A program made the translations under genes and the position numbers. Below, piece by piece: positions 1 to 7,971 of a stretch of 13,033 nt of DNA; positions within the stretch are counted from its first letter, which is position 1; each line of letters begins with the position of its first letter. The stretch is from contig CAZQDP010000065.1 of assembly GCA_964592375.1 (NCBI GenBank), positions 1 through 13,033 on the forward strand, in the 5' to 3' direction. Below the pieces are notes generated by a model. That model searched no databases. It was not told the DNA's origin and worked only from the letters and a program-made list of their open reading frames with translations. Source of the DNA: CAZQDP01 sp964592375. GTDB taxonomy: Bacteria > Bacillota > Clostridia > RUG12999.

Positions 1-2
1 TC

Positions 3-758
3 ATAGATAATCAAGCAGTAGGCAGTGATGTTTTAGGCAGTCAATTTCCTTCTGGTAGCGTGGAAATGCAAATTATTGATATATTGTCTTCCAGTAGGGA
101 AAGATACAATTATGCATCCGAAGAGGAATTGAAATTTGAACTTCGCATGCGAAAAGAAATCATTGCAGCGGCAAAGGCGTTACATAAAAGCGGCATGTCT
201 TTCGCAGTCTTTCGCAAGGTCAAACGCAATGAGGATTTTTGGGACCTTACAGATGAGGGAGGACTTTTGCTAAAGGACGGAGTTTTGCCCAGCGATGCAA
301 TTAATGATATTTTCAAAAGAGGATCCCAGTATGCAACGGAATGCGCAACCGCCATGGTTATCGTCTATTATAAAACACTTCTCACCGTTTTTGGGGAGGA
401 AGCTTTTAACCGTCTGTTTCCGAAAATAGAGCTAATGAACTGGCGGCATATTGACAAAAATTTAAAAGAAATCGGGTATATGCATCAGGAGAAGGATTAT
501 CTTCCGGGGGACCGCAGATATTTTGCAAATCCGGATGTGGATCCTAAAACGCCTGAATGGCAGGGGGAAAATGTCATTGATTTGGATCAGGGTCTATACT
601 TCGGTCATGGAATTGGAATCAATACAGCGGATACAATGATTCGCGCGCTCAATAAAAACCGAAAAGAGGATGCCGAGCAGTCAGCGCATCTTTTAGACTC
701 GGCGGGACGCCCAAACTTCCCAAAATTGTATGAGTTATATGCACAGTCTATCGCTTGA
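3..758 (+). CDS. tgl: Protein-glutamine gamma-glutamyltransferase (spore coat transglutaminase), 5' end outside window
   Basis: Tgl cross-links spore coat proteins by forming epsilon-(gamma-glutamyl)lysine bonds; in Bacillus subtilis GerQ is a known substrate. The match to the Bacillus protein is recognisable along its length: FELRMRKEIIAAAKALHKSG, YATECATA, WQGENVI and YFGHGIGI. Counting from the GTG at 60, the catalytic Cys is residue 95, preceded by Glu94, and the conserved Glu of the GEN motif is residue 170; these correspond to C116, E115 and E187 of B. subtilis Tgl. The frame is open from the GTG to the window edge, and residues before the GTG continue the family's N-terminal region, so the true start lies upstream and the GTG is internal. 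No transmembrane segment or signal peptide is visible, as expected for a mother-cell protein. It marks the host as a probable endospore former. Family assignment is firm; its promoter is not in the window. Confidence 0.93.
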   Translation: MDNQAVGSDVLGSQFPSGSVEMQIIDILSSSRERYNYASEEELKFELRMRKEIIAAAKALHKSGMSFAVFRKVKRNEDFWDLTDEGGLLLKDGVLPSDAINDIFKRGSQYATECATAMVIVYYKTLLTVFGEEAFNRLFPKIELMNWRHIDKNLKEIGYMHQEKDYLPGDRRYFANPDVDPKTPEWQGENVIDLDQGLYFGHGIGINTADTMIRALNKNRKEDAEQSAHLLDSAGRPNFPKLYELYAQSIA

Positions 759-762
759 GCAC

Positions 763-791
763 GATAGAGACGCATTGAAATGTTTCTCATC
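763..791 (+). other. Imperfect hairpin after tgl
   Basis: GAT-GAGA-CAT can pair with ATG-TCTC-ATC around a TGAA tetraloop, with one bulged A and a 2x2 internal mismatch. It lies between the tgl stop and the next -35 box and is not followed by a T tract, so it is at best a weak or accessory terminator for tgl. Confidence 0.25.
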
Positions 792-820
792 TTGACAAGG
801 AGACTGTGATATGATACCAT
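792..820 (+). promoter_or_regulatory. SigA-type promoter for the secreted multidomain protein
   Basis: A perfect -35 TTGACA (792-797), a 17-bp spacer and a -10 TACCAT (815-820) preceded by an extended -10 TG (812-813). Predicted transcription start is near 827, leaving about 40 nt of leader before the coding sequence. Confidence 0.72.
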
Positions 821-865
821 TTAAAAAATAGTAAGTGTTTTGCAAATGAAAAGGCGGTGTCTGGT

Positions 866-3800
866 TTGAGATATAAAATGATTATTTTACTTATTTTCGC
901 TTTCATTCTTCTGGATAATAGGATGGGTGCAATTGCATTTCCTGTTTCTTCAGGGGTGTTTATTGATGCAAATGGAGAGGAAACGAAGATTTTACACCAA
1001 ATAAAAGGTGCAAGAGCCGATATCAATATCTCAGATGAGGTACAAGAGGTCACCTTTTTTATTGCCCAGTTTAGTCAAAAAGGGTTACTTAAAAAAGTGG
1101 TTTATCGTCGGTACACCGATTTGAGTCAAAAACCTTTAAAGGCAGAAGTTTTTCTCCAAAACGCCATTGCAAGCGATGATATCATAAAGACATACGCATG
1201 GGATGGACTTGGCAGTGTTACGCCTTTATCAAGTAGTGTGACAATCGGAAACAAAGGCCCTGAAATTGGCAAAATTCTTCCCTCTTTTGAAAAAGCAAAA
1301 ACTGACCTTGCGGGGAAATTTTCCGAAGATTGCCTTGCCATGCTACTTGATTACCCCATAGCAAAAAGTGGTAATGACTTTATAGCGATGGAGGAAGATA
1401 ATGATATCCGTCCTTTTAATGTAGATGGCACCGCTTTGGTGCCGGCTTCATTTATTGCAACGCATTTTGGAGCAAATGTGGTTTGGGATAAAACGGCATC
1501 AAAGCTTACCATTACGCAGGATCAAAAAATCATAGAGCTTGTTGTAGGGCAGAAAAAAATAGTGATAGATGGTGCACCGAGTGATTTGGAGCTTGCAATC
1601 ACTTCTTATCATGATGTCGTTTTTGCGCCGGTTCGTCCACTATGTGAAGCAATGGGTATAAACCTATTTGTGGATGACAGAGGCCTCATTGTGCTTAGTT
1701 ATGCGCCTGTTTTTTCAAAGGCCAGCGGGGATGATCAAGTGCTTATTCAATATTTAATTGGCGCGATAAAAGAAGAGACCACCGCTTTTGCAGGTGGTAA
1801 GTATTCCACGGTTTATATGAGTAGCCGTTGGTATAGAACAGATGGCAGAGACGGCCAGTGGGGCACGCTCGATGCTATAAAAAGATTTATGGCCACAGGG
1901 GATAAATGGTCGTATATTACCAATAAATCTGAAATTCAGTCCATGACGGATTTGGGTATTTCCTTTCAAGGAGCAATCAACGCCAATATGGGCATAACAG
2001 GGGTCACCGAAGCCAAGTATTTTGACGGTGCAATCGCCCAAGCGCCATGGATGAGCTGGGTTCATATCTGGAGCTGTGCCAATAGCCCTGAGTACAAGCA
2101 GCTTTTAAAGAATAATATCAAAACCATGATAGATAGCGGCGTGAGGGAAATTCAATATGACGACTGGTCTTTGAATATGTCCGCTATTAATTGGGGTGCT
2201 TGCTACTGCGATCATTGCATGTCTCTATTTACACAGTACTTAAAAAATAATTATACTGCTGCGGACTATGCCACTTTTGGCATTACAAACATCAATACCT
2301 TTAATCTGAAAACCTTTCTTGCAGGAAAAGGGGTAGTAACCAATGCGCAGGCCATGACAAAAATGGCAAGCCTTGCAATGAACACGCCTTTTAATAAATT
2401 TCAAGCAGAAAGCGTCAGAGCGCATCATGCAGAACTCAAAGCGTATATGGATGGCTATGCAAAAAGGCCCATTCTTTTTACACATAACACAAGAGCATTA
2501 TCTAAAACTTATCCAATTCCGGAAAGTCAATCCTTGGCGTATGATATTTTTGACGGAGCCATGGGAGAAACCCATATGGATGGGATGATGGCAGATGCCA
2601 TTGTGGAAGAGGGCTATATTTCGAGAGCGGTTGGCAAGCAGTTTATTATTTCCCCTTTGCCTGAAAATGAAGCAACAATGGAAACACTTCGAAGCGGAAT
2701 CGCAATGGCCTATGCCACGGGTCAATTTTTACTCATTCCCTGGGATGCATGGCTTGAAGGTTCCACCAGATATTTTGCAAAAACAGAGGAATTAGAAGGT
2801 CTCTACTGGTTTGTTCGCCAATATCCGGAGCTTTTTGATCACTATGAAGCGATAGAAAAAGTCGGCGTTACAGTGAACCTCAATGTAGAGCCCGCGGGGA
2901 GCCTAAAAAGCAATTTATTTAGCCTTTATCAAAAGGGTATCCCTGTAAAAGCGTTGGTTACCATGAAAAACAATCCGAATTTCTACATTCAACAGGAACA
3001 ATTAGAAGGCCTCAGTGACATCATACAGCTCAGTGATATTTCGCAAATCGCAGAGCCTGAAAAAGCCCTCATTGAGAATTGCGGCGCAATGGTAACAGAC
3101 CTTACCGATGCGCAGGGGATAAGTGACATTGCAAACGCCACCTTTTTGGCAAAGGTACAAGGGGACCTCAAAGACACCTTTGCCGTGCTTCGCGAGAATA
3201 CGCTATATACAGATGCACCAAAGATGCTTCATGTGGTGAGCTATGCGGGGCTAAAGCAATCAAGCGTGACCGTGGAGGTAAATAATCGCTATTTATATGG
3301 CGATAGTGCCGATTTGGTATGCACGATTTATGAGCCCGGGAAAAATCCTGTGGTGAAAAATATAAAATCAGGTAGCGGAAAAACGCTCATTACCCTGGAT
3401 GTTTTAGATAGATGGGCCGTGGTGTCTATTGGGACAAGCACTTCTCAAAAAAATAGCGGATACCAATTATCGGATGGACTATCAGGTATTGGCCTTGGCA
3501 CAAGACAAAGTAATGATACGGCTAGCGGTGGGAATGGCAGAGTGGAAATGGTTACCTATGGGGCAGGAACAGGGGTTAGGACGGCAGCAGATACAACAGG
3601 CAGTCAAGAGGAGGGGAATTTTGTTTATCAAAATTTGCATGCAGGAAGCTTGAAAGAATATAGCGTTTGCGCAAAATTTTCCGAAATTGGTGGCACGGGT
3701 GGGCTTATGGTTCGTGAAAACCCAACTGCTAACGCAAGATTTTTAGCTTTGATTTGGGACGGTGCAGAGCTTAAAATTGCTTCAAGGAATGAAATAAATA

Positions 3801-4840
3801 AAAGCGTAACCTATACGAAGGTGGGAAATGTGAAGCCCACCTATGCGAAACTTGTAAAAGTGGGGAGCACCATATGTGCCTATACTTCCAATGATGGGGT
3901 TGGCTATGCGCTGGCCGGCCAAGTCAGTATATCTATTAATAGTCCATTGGCAGGGGTATTTGCTGCGTCGAATACTTTATTTGCGGCAAAGTCTACTTTT
4001 GAAGATTTACAGTTTGATGAGGGTGCATATCCAAACGACCCGATAAAAACCTTTACCATAGGGATTGCAGACAATGAAATTCATATGAAGGAAAAACAGA
4101 AGCTCAATCTCTACATTGAAACCACAAGCGGCAAGCAACTCACTACAAACGATGTGGATTTAAGCTATACATCCGGAAATGAACAGGTCTTGAAGGTGAA
4201 TGTAGATGGCACGCTCCTTCCTGTTGCCATCGGCACTGCAAGTGTGAAGGCCACCTTTACCATGGGGAGTGTAAAAAGCGAAGCTGCCGCTACGATTACG
4301 GTCGTGAAAGCAGATCTACTCATGTACAGGCCGGATTTTTCGGGCGGCTTTAAAAAAGAAATGAAGTCAAATAACGACGCCAATAAAATAGAAAACAACC
4401 AGCTTATTGTTTCTTCAACAGAAAGCGGCATGACTTCCGATGTTAATTTTACCTTCGAACAAAGAAGGGAAGACACGGTGTATGAATTTGACTTCAGTGC
4501 AGTATTTGGCACGGAGAGTCAAACAACAGGCACCAGAGTGCTATATACAGATGGAATGGCAGTTTCGGTAACTGCGGATAAAAACGGCTTTAACTATTTC
4601 TTTGGAGATGACCAAATCAAGATTGCGGCAATTGAAGAAGGAAGAACATACCACGTGAAAGTGGTGATTTATTATTCTACTGCCGCATGCGATGTATATA
4701 TCGATGGCGAGCAAGTGGTGGATAAGGGTATCTTCCGAAGTAGCGCCGCACCTTCGGGCACCTTCCAATTAGGCGGCTGGAGAGTGGGAACAGATACAAG
4801 ATATATTTGGTCGAACCTTACGGTAAGCTCTGTAGAATAG
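866..4840 (+). CDS. Large secreted multidomain protein: Cu-amine-oxidase-N-like domain plus glycoside-hydrolase-like barrel
   Basis: I choose the TTG at 866 because AAGGCGGTG (851-859) then lies 6 nt upstream; an in-frame GTG at 857 overlaps that ribosome site. The product is 1324 aa. Residues 1-25 form a signal peptide (basic start, hydrophobic core). About 30-140 look Ig/FN3-like, ending in a YAWDGLGSVTPL segment common in clostridial surface enzymes. About 180-282 match the copper amine oxidase N-terminal-like domain (VPASFIA, FAPVRPLCEAMG), a wall or stalk module that is not an oxidase. About 305-675 form a probable TIM barrel with QYDDW (Asp432, Asp433), CYCDHC (Cys446, 448, 451), GETHMD and PWDAWLEG, as in GH42-like or hypothetical glycoside hydrolases. 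A beta-sandwich region follows to about 860, then a DUF1349-like concanavalin fold (880-1055), a Big_2-like Ig domain (1060-1150) and a LamG-like domain (1152-1324). No LPXTG anchor is seen. Polysaccharide hydrolysis is inferred; the substrate is unknown. Confidence 0.82.
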   Translation: MRYKMIILLIFAFILLDNRMGAIAFPVSSGVFIDANGEETKILHQIKGARADINISDEVQEVTFFIAQFSQKGLLKKVVYRRYTDLSQKPLKAEVFLQNAIASDDIIKTYAWDGLGSVTPLSSSVTIGNKGPEIGKILPSFEKAKTDLAGKFSEDCLAMLLDYPIAKSGNDFIAMEEDNDIRPFNVDGTALVPASFIATHFGANVVWDKTASKLTITQDQKIIELVVGQKKIVIDGAPSDLELAITSYHDVVFAPVRPLCEAMGINLFVDDRGLIVLSYAPVFSKASGDDQVLIQYLIGAIKEETTAFAGGKYSTVYMSSRWYRTDGRDGQWGTLDAIKRFMATGDKWSYITNKSEIQSMTDLGISFQGAINANMGITGVTEAKYFDGAIAQAPWMSWVHIWSCANSPEYKQLLKNNIKTMIDSGVREIQYDDWSLNMSAINWGACYCDHCMSLFTQYLKNNYTAADYATFGITNINTFNLKTFLAGKGVVTNAQAMTKMASLAMNTPFNKFQAESVRAHHAELKAYMDGYAKRPILFTHNTRALSKTYPIPESQSLAYDIFDGAMGETHMDGMMADAIVEEGYISRAVGKQFIISPLPENEATMETLRSGIAMAYATGQFLLIPWDAWLEGSTRYFAKTEELEGLYWFVRQYPELFDHYEAIEKVGVTVNLNVEPAGSLKSNLFSLYQKGIPVKALVTMKNNPNFYIQQEQLEGLSDIIQLSDISQIAEPEKALIENCGAMVTDLTDAQGISDIANATFLAKVQGDLKDTFAVLRENTLYTDAPKMLHVVSYAGLKQSSVTVEVNNRYLYGDSADLVCTIYEPGKNPVVKNIKSGSGKTLITLDVLDRWAVVSIGTSTSQKNSGYQLSDGLSGIGLGTRQSNDTASGGNGRVEMVTYGAGTGVRTAADTTGSQEEGNFVYQNLHAGSLKEYSVCAKFSEIGGTGGLMVRENPTANARFLALIWDGAELKIASRNEINKSVTYTKVGNVKPTYAKLVKVGSTICAYTSNDGVGYALAGQVSISINSPLAGVFAASNTLFAAKSTFEDLQFDEGAYPNDPIKTFTIGIADNEIHMKEKQKLNLYIETTSGKQLTTNDVDLSYTSGNEQVLKVNVDGTLLPVAIGTASVKATFTMGSVKSEAAATITVVKADLLMYRPDFSGGFKKEMKSNNDANKIENNQLIVSSTESGMTSDVNFTFEQRREDTVYEFDFSAVFGTESQTTGTRVLYTDGMAVSVTADKNGFNYFFGDDQIKIAAIEEGRTYHVKVVIYYSTAACDVYIDGEQVVDKGIFRSSAAPSGTFQLGGWRVGTDTRYIWSNLTVSSVE

Positions 4841-4872
4841 ATAAAAACAAACATATAAGGCGGAGGGTAAAA

Positions 4873-5259
4873 ATGAACGAAAACCACATGACTCGTTCTT
4901 TGGAGGATTATTTGGAAGCCATTTATAATTTGGAGAAAATAAACGGAAGTGCACGAGTGACCGATCTTGCAAGAGAGATGAATGTATCAAAGCCAAGCGC
5001 CAATCAAGCACTCATTACCTTATCAGGTATGGGTTTTGTGCAATATGAAAAATATGAACCGGTCACGCTCACGGAGCAAGGTGCGCTACGCGCTCAGGAA
5101 ATTTTAAGACTGCATACGCTTTTGCGGTGTTTTCTCATTGAGGCACTTGGCGTTGATGGAAAAATAGCGGAGAGAGATGCATGCAAGATGGAACACGTCA
5201 TCAGCCGAGAAACCATTGAGGGAATTATGAAATATATGAAGGACAAAGACCTTTCATAA
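4873..5259 (+). CDS. DtxR/MntR-family metal-dependent transcriptional regulator
   Basis: A 128-aa cytoplasmic repressor of the DtxR/MntR family. Such proteins bind Fe(II) or Mn(II) and then block promoters of metal-uptake or related genes. The ATG at 4873 is preceded by GGAGGG (4862-4867) at good spacing; the frame stays open upstream but without a better site. An N-terminal winged helix (about residues 5-65, SLEDYLEAIY then RVTDLAREMNVSKPSANQAL) is followed by the dimerisation and metal domain. By alignment with B. subtilis MntR from memory, the ligand positions are Asp12, Glu15, His81, Cys104, Glu107 and His108. Cys104 replaces the Glu99 of MntR and matches the Cys of DtxR (CKMEHVIS). There is no C-terminal SH3/FeoA domain, so the architecture is MntR-length. 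It lies 32 bp after the secreted-protein gene with no terminator between, suggesting cotranscription. Metal specificity and targets are unknown. Confidence 0.88.
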   Translation: MNENHMTRSLEDYLEAIYNLEKINGSARVTDLAREMNVSKPSANQALITLSGMGFVQYEKYEPVTLTEQGALRAQEILRLHTLLRCFLIEALGVDGKIAERDACKMEHVISRETIEGIMKYMKDKDLS

Positions 5260-5328
5260 GCATGTGTGCATATTGTTGCTTTTTTAGCCGATATTTTGCC
5301 AAAAATGCACAAAAAATGAAAAATCGTA

Positions 5329-5357
5329 TTGACAAAAGGCAAATAAAAAGTTAACAT
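5329..5357 (+). promoter_or_regulatory. SigA-type promoter for the NCS2 permease
   Basis: TTGACA (5329-5334), 17 bp, then TAACAT (5352-5357). The predicted transcription start is about 5363-5365, giving a leader of roughly 83 nt. Confidence 0.7.
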
Positions 5358-5362
5358 CTCTA

Positions 5363-5423
5363 TGATGCAAACATTAAAAATGGAGAAGAGCAATTGATTT
5401 TTTTCTTCCCTTCTTGTGCATCA
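5363..5423 (+). other. Predicted hairpin at the 5' end of the permease mRNA leader
   Basis: TGATGCA (5363-5369) pairs perfectly with TGCATCA (5417-5423). Inside it, GGAGAAGA (5382-5389) can pair with TCTTCCC (5404-5410) with one bulged A. The outer stem starts at or beside the predicted transcription start. It matches no riboswitch I know: purine-aptamer and PyrR-site signatures are absent. It ends before the ribosome binding site AAAGGAG (5432-5438), so it does not obviously sequester translation. Function, if any, is unknown. Confidence 0.35.
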
Positions 5424-5446
5424 AAATGAACAAAGGAGAGATGTAA

Positions 5447-6787
5447 ATGAACGCCTTGAAATCGGTTGTACATGGTTATCTTCCCGATGAAAAACCCTCA
5501 TGGGGAAAACTGCTACTTTTTGCACTCCAGCAAATCATTGTTATGTTCCCTGCAACTGTAACAGTTGCACTGCTCACAGGTTTTCACGTATCCACAACTA
5601 TCTTTGCCAGCGGTCTTGCAACAATTTGCTTTTTATTTATCACAAAGGGTAAAATCCCGCTCTATTATGGCTCTAGTTTTTCGTATATCGCCGCCATTGT
5701 TGGCATTACAGGAGCCAACTTTGGCACGCCGGCGCCGGATATGCTCATTTCTCAGGCGCAATTTGGTATTATCTGTTCCGGATTTATCTCCATTTTGGCA
5801 GGTCTTATTGTCAGTCGTTTTGGGATGAAGTCCATTGAGAAAGTGCTTCCCCCTACGGTTACCGGCTCTATTGCTCTGGTCATTGGAGTATCCCTTGCCA
5901 GCACCGCCATTACCTATGCAGGTGGCTTTGATCCCAAAACCGGACTTGCAAGCGATACGGCATGGATTGCCGCCATTGTTACCCTGTTGGCAACCATTTT
6001 GTTCTCCGTTTACTTAAGAGGTGTTTGGGGGCAACTGCCCATTTTATTTGGTATTCTTGTAGGCTATGTGGTCAGTATTCCTTTGGGACTTGTTGACTTT
6101 ACAAAGATATGGACAGGCACCGTCATTGCCATTCCTCATTTCACCCTGCCCATTCCCAATTGGATGGCACTTTTGGCCATTATGCCCATCGCCATTGCCA
6201 CCATTCCCGAATCCACAGCCCATCTGTTCCAGCTCGATATTTATGTCAACGACCTTGCCAAGAAGAAAGGCAAGGGGGAATATAAAATTGCGGATAAGCT
6301 GGGGTTAAACCTCATTGGTGATGGCATTGGAGATATTGTGGCTTCCATGTTTGGCGGACCTGCCGGTACCAATTATGGCGAAAATATTTCTACCATGGCC
6401 ATTACCAAAAACTTCTCCACGTTTGTACTTGGTGCGGCTGCTGTGCTTGCGATGGTGTTGGCTTTCTTCCAGCCCCTTTCCAATGCAATCAATACGGTGC
6501 CCGGCCCCGTTATTAACGGTGCTTGCATTTTCTTGTTCGGCGTTATCGGCGCACAAGGGATTGCCATTATGATCAATAAAAATGTAGACTTATTCAATGC
6601 CAAAAATCTTGCAGTCATCGCCGTGATTACTGTGATTGGTCTCGGCGGTCACTACGGCTTTCCCAATAGCATGATCCCATTTTTCGGCGCAAAGCTTCCC
6701 GCAATTGCAACCTCTGCGGTGGTAGGTATTGTACTGAACCTTATTTTATCCATTGGAAAAGGAAATGAAGCGCAAGAGGTAGAGTAA
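5447..6787 (+). CDS. NCS2 (nucleobase:cation symporter-2) permease, uracil-type
   Basis: A 446-aa polytopic inner-membrane transporter of the UraA/NCS2 family, expected to import a nucleobase with a proton. Hydrophobic segments run through most of the chain, consistent with the 14-segment UraA fold. Family landmarks include QQIIVMFPATV near residue 28, GSSFSYIAAI near 76 and PPTVTGSIALVIGVSLA near 137. Glu255 and His259 (TIPESTAHL) align with E241 and H245 of E. coli UraA, and Glu312 in NYGEN aligns with E290; these residues bind the base or couple protons. The motif after Glu312 reads ENISTMAITK, with Ser where the family motif usually has Gly, so substrate preference may differ. The ATG at 5447 has AAAGGAG 8 nt upstream. 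The gene has its own promoter and ends at an apparent bidirectional terminator. Uracil is the best guess; xanthine or another base cannot be excluded. Confidence 0.88.
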   Translation: MNALKSVVHGYLPDEKPSWGKLLLFALQQIIVMFPATVTVALLTGFHVSTTIFASGLATICFLFITKGKIPLYYGSSFSYIAAIVGITGANFGTPAPDMLISQAQFGIICSGFISILAGLIVSRFGMKSIEKVLPPTVTGSIALVIGVSLASTAITYAGGFDPKTGLASDTAWIAAIVTLLATILFSVYLRGVWGQLPILFGILVGYVVSIPLGLVDFTKIWTGTVIAIPHFTLPIPNWMALLAIMPIAIATIPESTAHLFQLDIYVNDLAKKKGKGEYKIADKLGLNLIGDGIGDIVASMFGGPAGTNYGENISTMAITKNFSTFVLGAAAVLAMVLAFFQPLSNAINTVPGPVINGACIFLFGVIGAQGIAIMINKNVDLFNAKNLAVIAVITVIGLGGHYGFPNSMIPFFGAKLPAIATSAVVGIVLNLILSIGKGNEAQEVE

Positions 6788-6808
6788 AAAAGAATAAAAA
6801 CTGCATAT

Positions 6809-6932
6809 AAAAGAGAGCCGCANNNNNNNNNNNNNNNNNNNNNNNNNNNNNNNNNNNNNNNNNNNNNNNNNNNNNNNNNNNNNNNNNNNNNNNNNNNNNN
6901 NNNNNNNNNNNNNNNNNNNNNNGCTCTCTTTT
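6809..6932. terminator. Probable bidirectional terminator, interrupted by the assembly gap
   Basis: AAAAGAGAGC (6809-6818) and its exact reverse complement GCTCTCTTTT (6923-6932) flank the gap. Each arm ends in an A or T run outside the stem, which is the form of a bidirectional intrinsic terminator between the convergent permease and isomerase genes. The loop contains CCGCA... plus unknown sequence, so the true hairpin cannot be drawn. Confidence 0.6.
6823..6922. other. Assembly gap, exactly 100 N
   Basis: A run of 100 unknown bases. The round length is the usual placeholder for a gap of unknown size, so it says nothing about the real distance. Nothing coding is supported across it. Confidence 0.97.
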
Positions 6933-6951
6933 TGCTTTTCCATAACATGTA

Positions 6952-7971
6952 TCAGCTAAAGCACTCCGCCACTTCCATATGGTTGGACTCAAGAGAAAAC
7001 TGCTGGTTAACACAGTAGGGCAAAAAGAAGTAGGAACCCTTCTGTAGTTTCTTTTCATACCCTTTCCCAATCAAACTGCCACTTCCACCCGTCACTACAT
7101 AGACTGCAGGAGCATGAAAAAGTGTGAAACTGCCCTTGGAAAGCGAGATTTTATTCACACAAAAACAAGGGGTATCCTCCATGCCGATTAATTCCTCATA
7201 TCGATACCCCGCTTGCTCCATGATGGTTTTTGGTGTTTTCCATGGCTTGGGCGATACAGAAAAATCAAAGCAATCCATGGCAATATCCCTATGCAGACCT
7301 AAGAACATTTCCTGCTCACTCAGTGCATAATCGCCGCAAAAGTGCTCGGGGGAAATGGTAAAGTCCGTGGGTTCTTGCACCTCAAGAATGAGACAACCCT
7401 CTCCGATGGCATGCACCGTTTTGGCAGGTATAAAAAATACATCCCCTGCTACCACCGGATATTCGCAAAGAAGCTGCGCCATGGCCGATGGATTTGTCCT
7501 ACTCTCATCGATGGCACGGAGGAATTTTTCCTTTGTAATTCCTTCCCGAAATCCATAGTATATTTTGGCGCCCTCTCTTGTGGCAAGCACAATCCAGCTT
7601 TCCGCTTTGCCAAAGGGGGAACCAAAATATTTCCGGGAAAACGCTCGGTCGGGATGTGCCTGCACCGGCAGGCGAATGGCGCTGTCTAAAAGCTTTACCA
7701 AAATACCAAAGCTACCCGCCTTGCCAAGCATTTCCTTAGGGTACTTTGCAAGGAGCTCATCAAAATGCAGGCCGCTGCCAAGCAGTTTTGAAACGCCTTC
7801 TTTTTCAAAAGCACTTTCTTTATTCAAAGCCGTAACGCAAGAGGCAACCCATTCTTCGGGGAAATTGCCGTCTTCTGGCGTATCTCCAAAAAAATCGGCA
7901 AAAAGCTTTCCGCCTTGGTACACTCGAAACACACGATTTCGTTCAAAAAAAATAGGCTTATTGTACATCAT
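6952..7971 (-). CDS. manA: Class I mannose-6-phosphate isomerase (cupin fold)
   Basis: The family interconverts mannose 6-phosphate and fructose 6-phosphate using Zn(II). The 339-aa length fits the short Bacillus-type class I enzymes (about 315 aa). Metal-ligand motifs are all present: QAHPD (Gln104, His106), KAESW (Glu124) and PAKTVHAIG (His187), in the spacing of the family. A second cupin domain occupies the C-terminal third (about 260-335). It is the last gene of the operon: its ATG overlaps the kinase stop by one nucleotide (TAATG), and GAGGTG (7974-7979) lies inside the kinase end. A second ATG three bases downstream has the better spacing and may be the true start. Being coupled to a sugar kinase and a glycyl radical enzyme, it probably handles the phosphorylated product of that pathway, which may be mannose 6-phosphate or a related sugar phosphate. 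Confidence 0.92.
   Translation of the reverse strand: MMYNKPIFFERNRVFRVYQGGKLFADFFGDTPEDGNFPEEWVASCVTALNKESAFEKEGVSKLLGSGLHFDELLAKYPKEMLGKAGSFGILVKLLDSAIRLPVQAHPDRAFSRKYFGSPFGKAESWIVLATREGAKIYYGFREGITKEKFLRAIDESRTNPSAMAQLLCEYPVVAGDVFFIPAKTVHAIGEGCLILEVQEPTDFTISPEHFCGDYALSEQEMFLGLHRDIAMDCFDFSVSPKPWKTPKTIMEQAGYRYEELIGMEDTPCFCVNKISLSKGSFTLFHAPAVYVVTGGSGSLIGKGYEKKLQKGSYFFLPYCVNQQFSLESNHMEVAECFS

Noticed and set aside
838..852. TTTTGCAAATGAAAA as an operator for the DtxR-like regulator
   Set aside because: The symmetry is imperfect, AT-rich dyads arise easily here, and I cannot match it confidently to a known box.
1400..1715. Copper amine oxidase activity for the secreted protein
   Set aside because: Only the N-terminal-like stalk domain is present; the catalytic domain with its topaquinone Tyr and copper His residues is not.
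1126..4887. Several 60-115 codon frames antisense to the large secreted protein gene
   Set aside because: They lack ribosome sites and family motifs and lie wholly opposite a gene with clear domains.
5260..5328. Terminator after the DtxR-like gene (AAGCA...TGCTTTTTT)
   Set aside because: Only a 5-bp stem with a long loop; too weak to call despite the T run.
5305..5420. ATGCACAA (5305-5312) and TTGTGCAT (5413-5420) as an inverted repeat flanking the permease promoter
   Set aside because: Eight bases over about 110 bp of AT-rich sequence can arise by chance, and the right arm already pairs in the leader hairpin.
6652..7070. Open reading frames running through the N block on the - strand
   Set aside because: They are read across unknown bases and overlap the ends of two well-supported genes; no codon in the gap is real.
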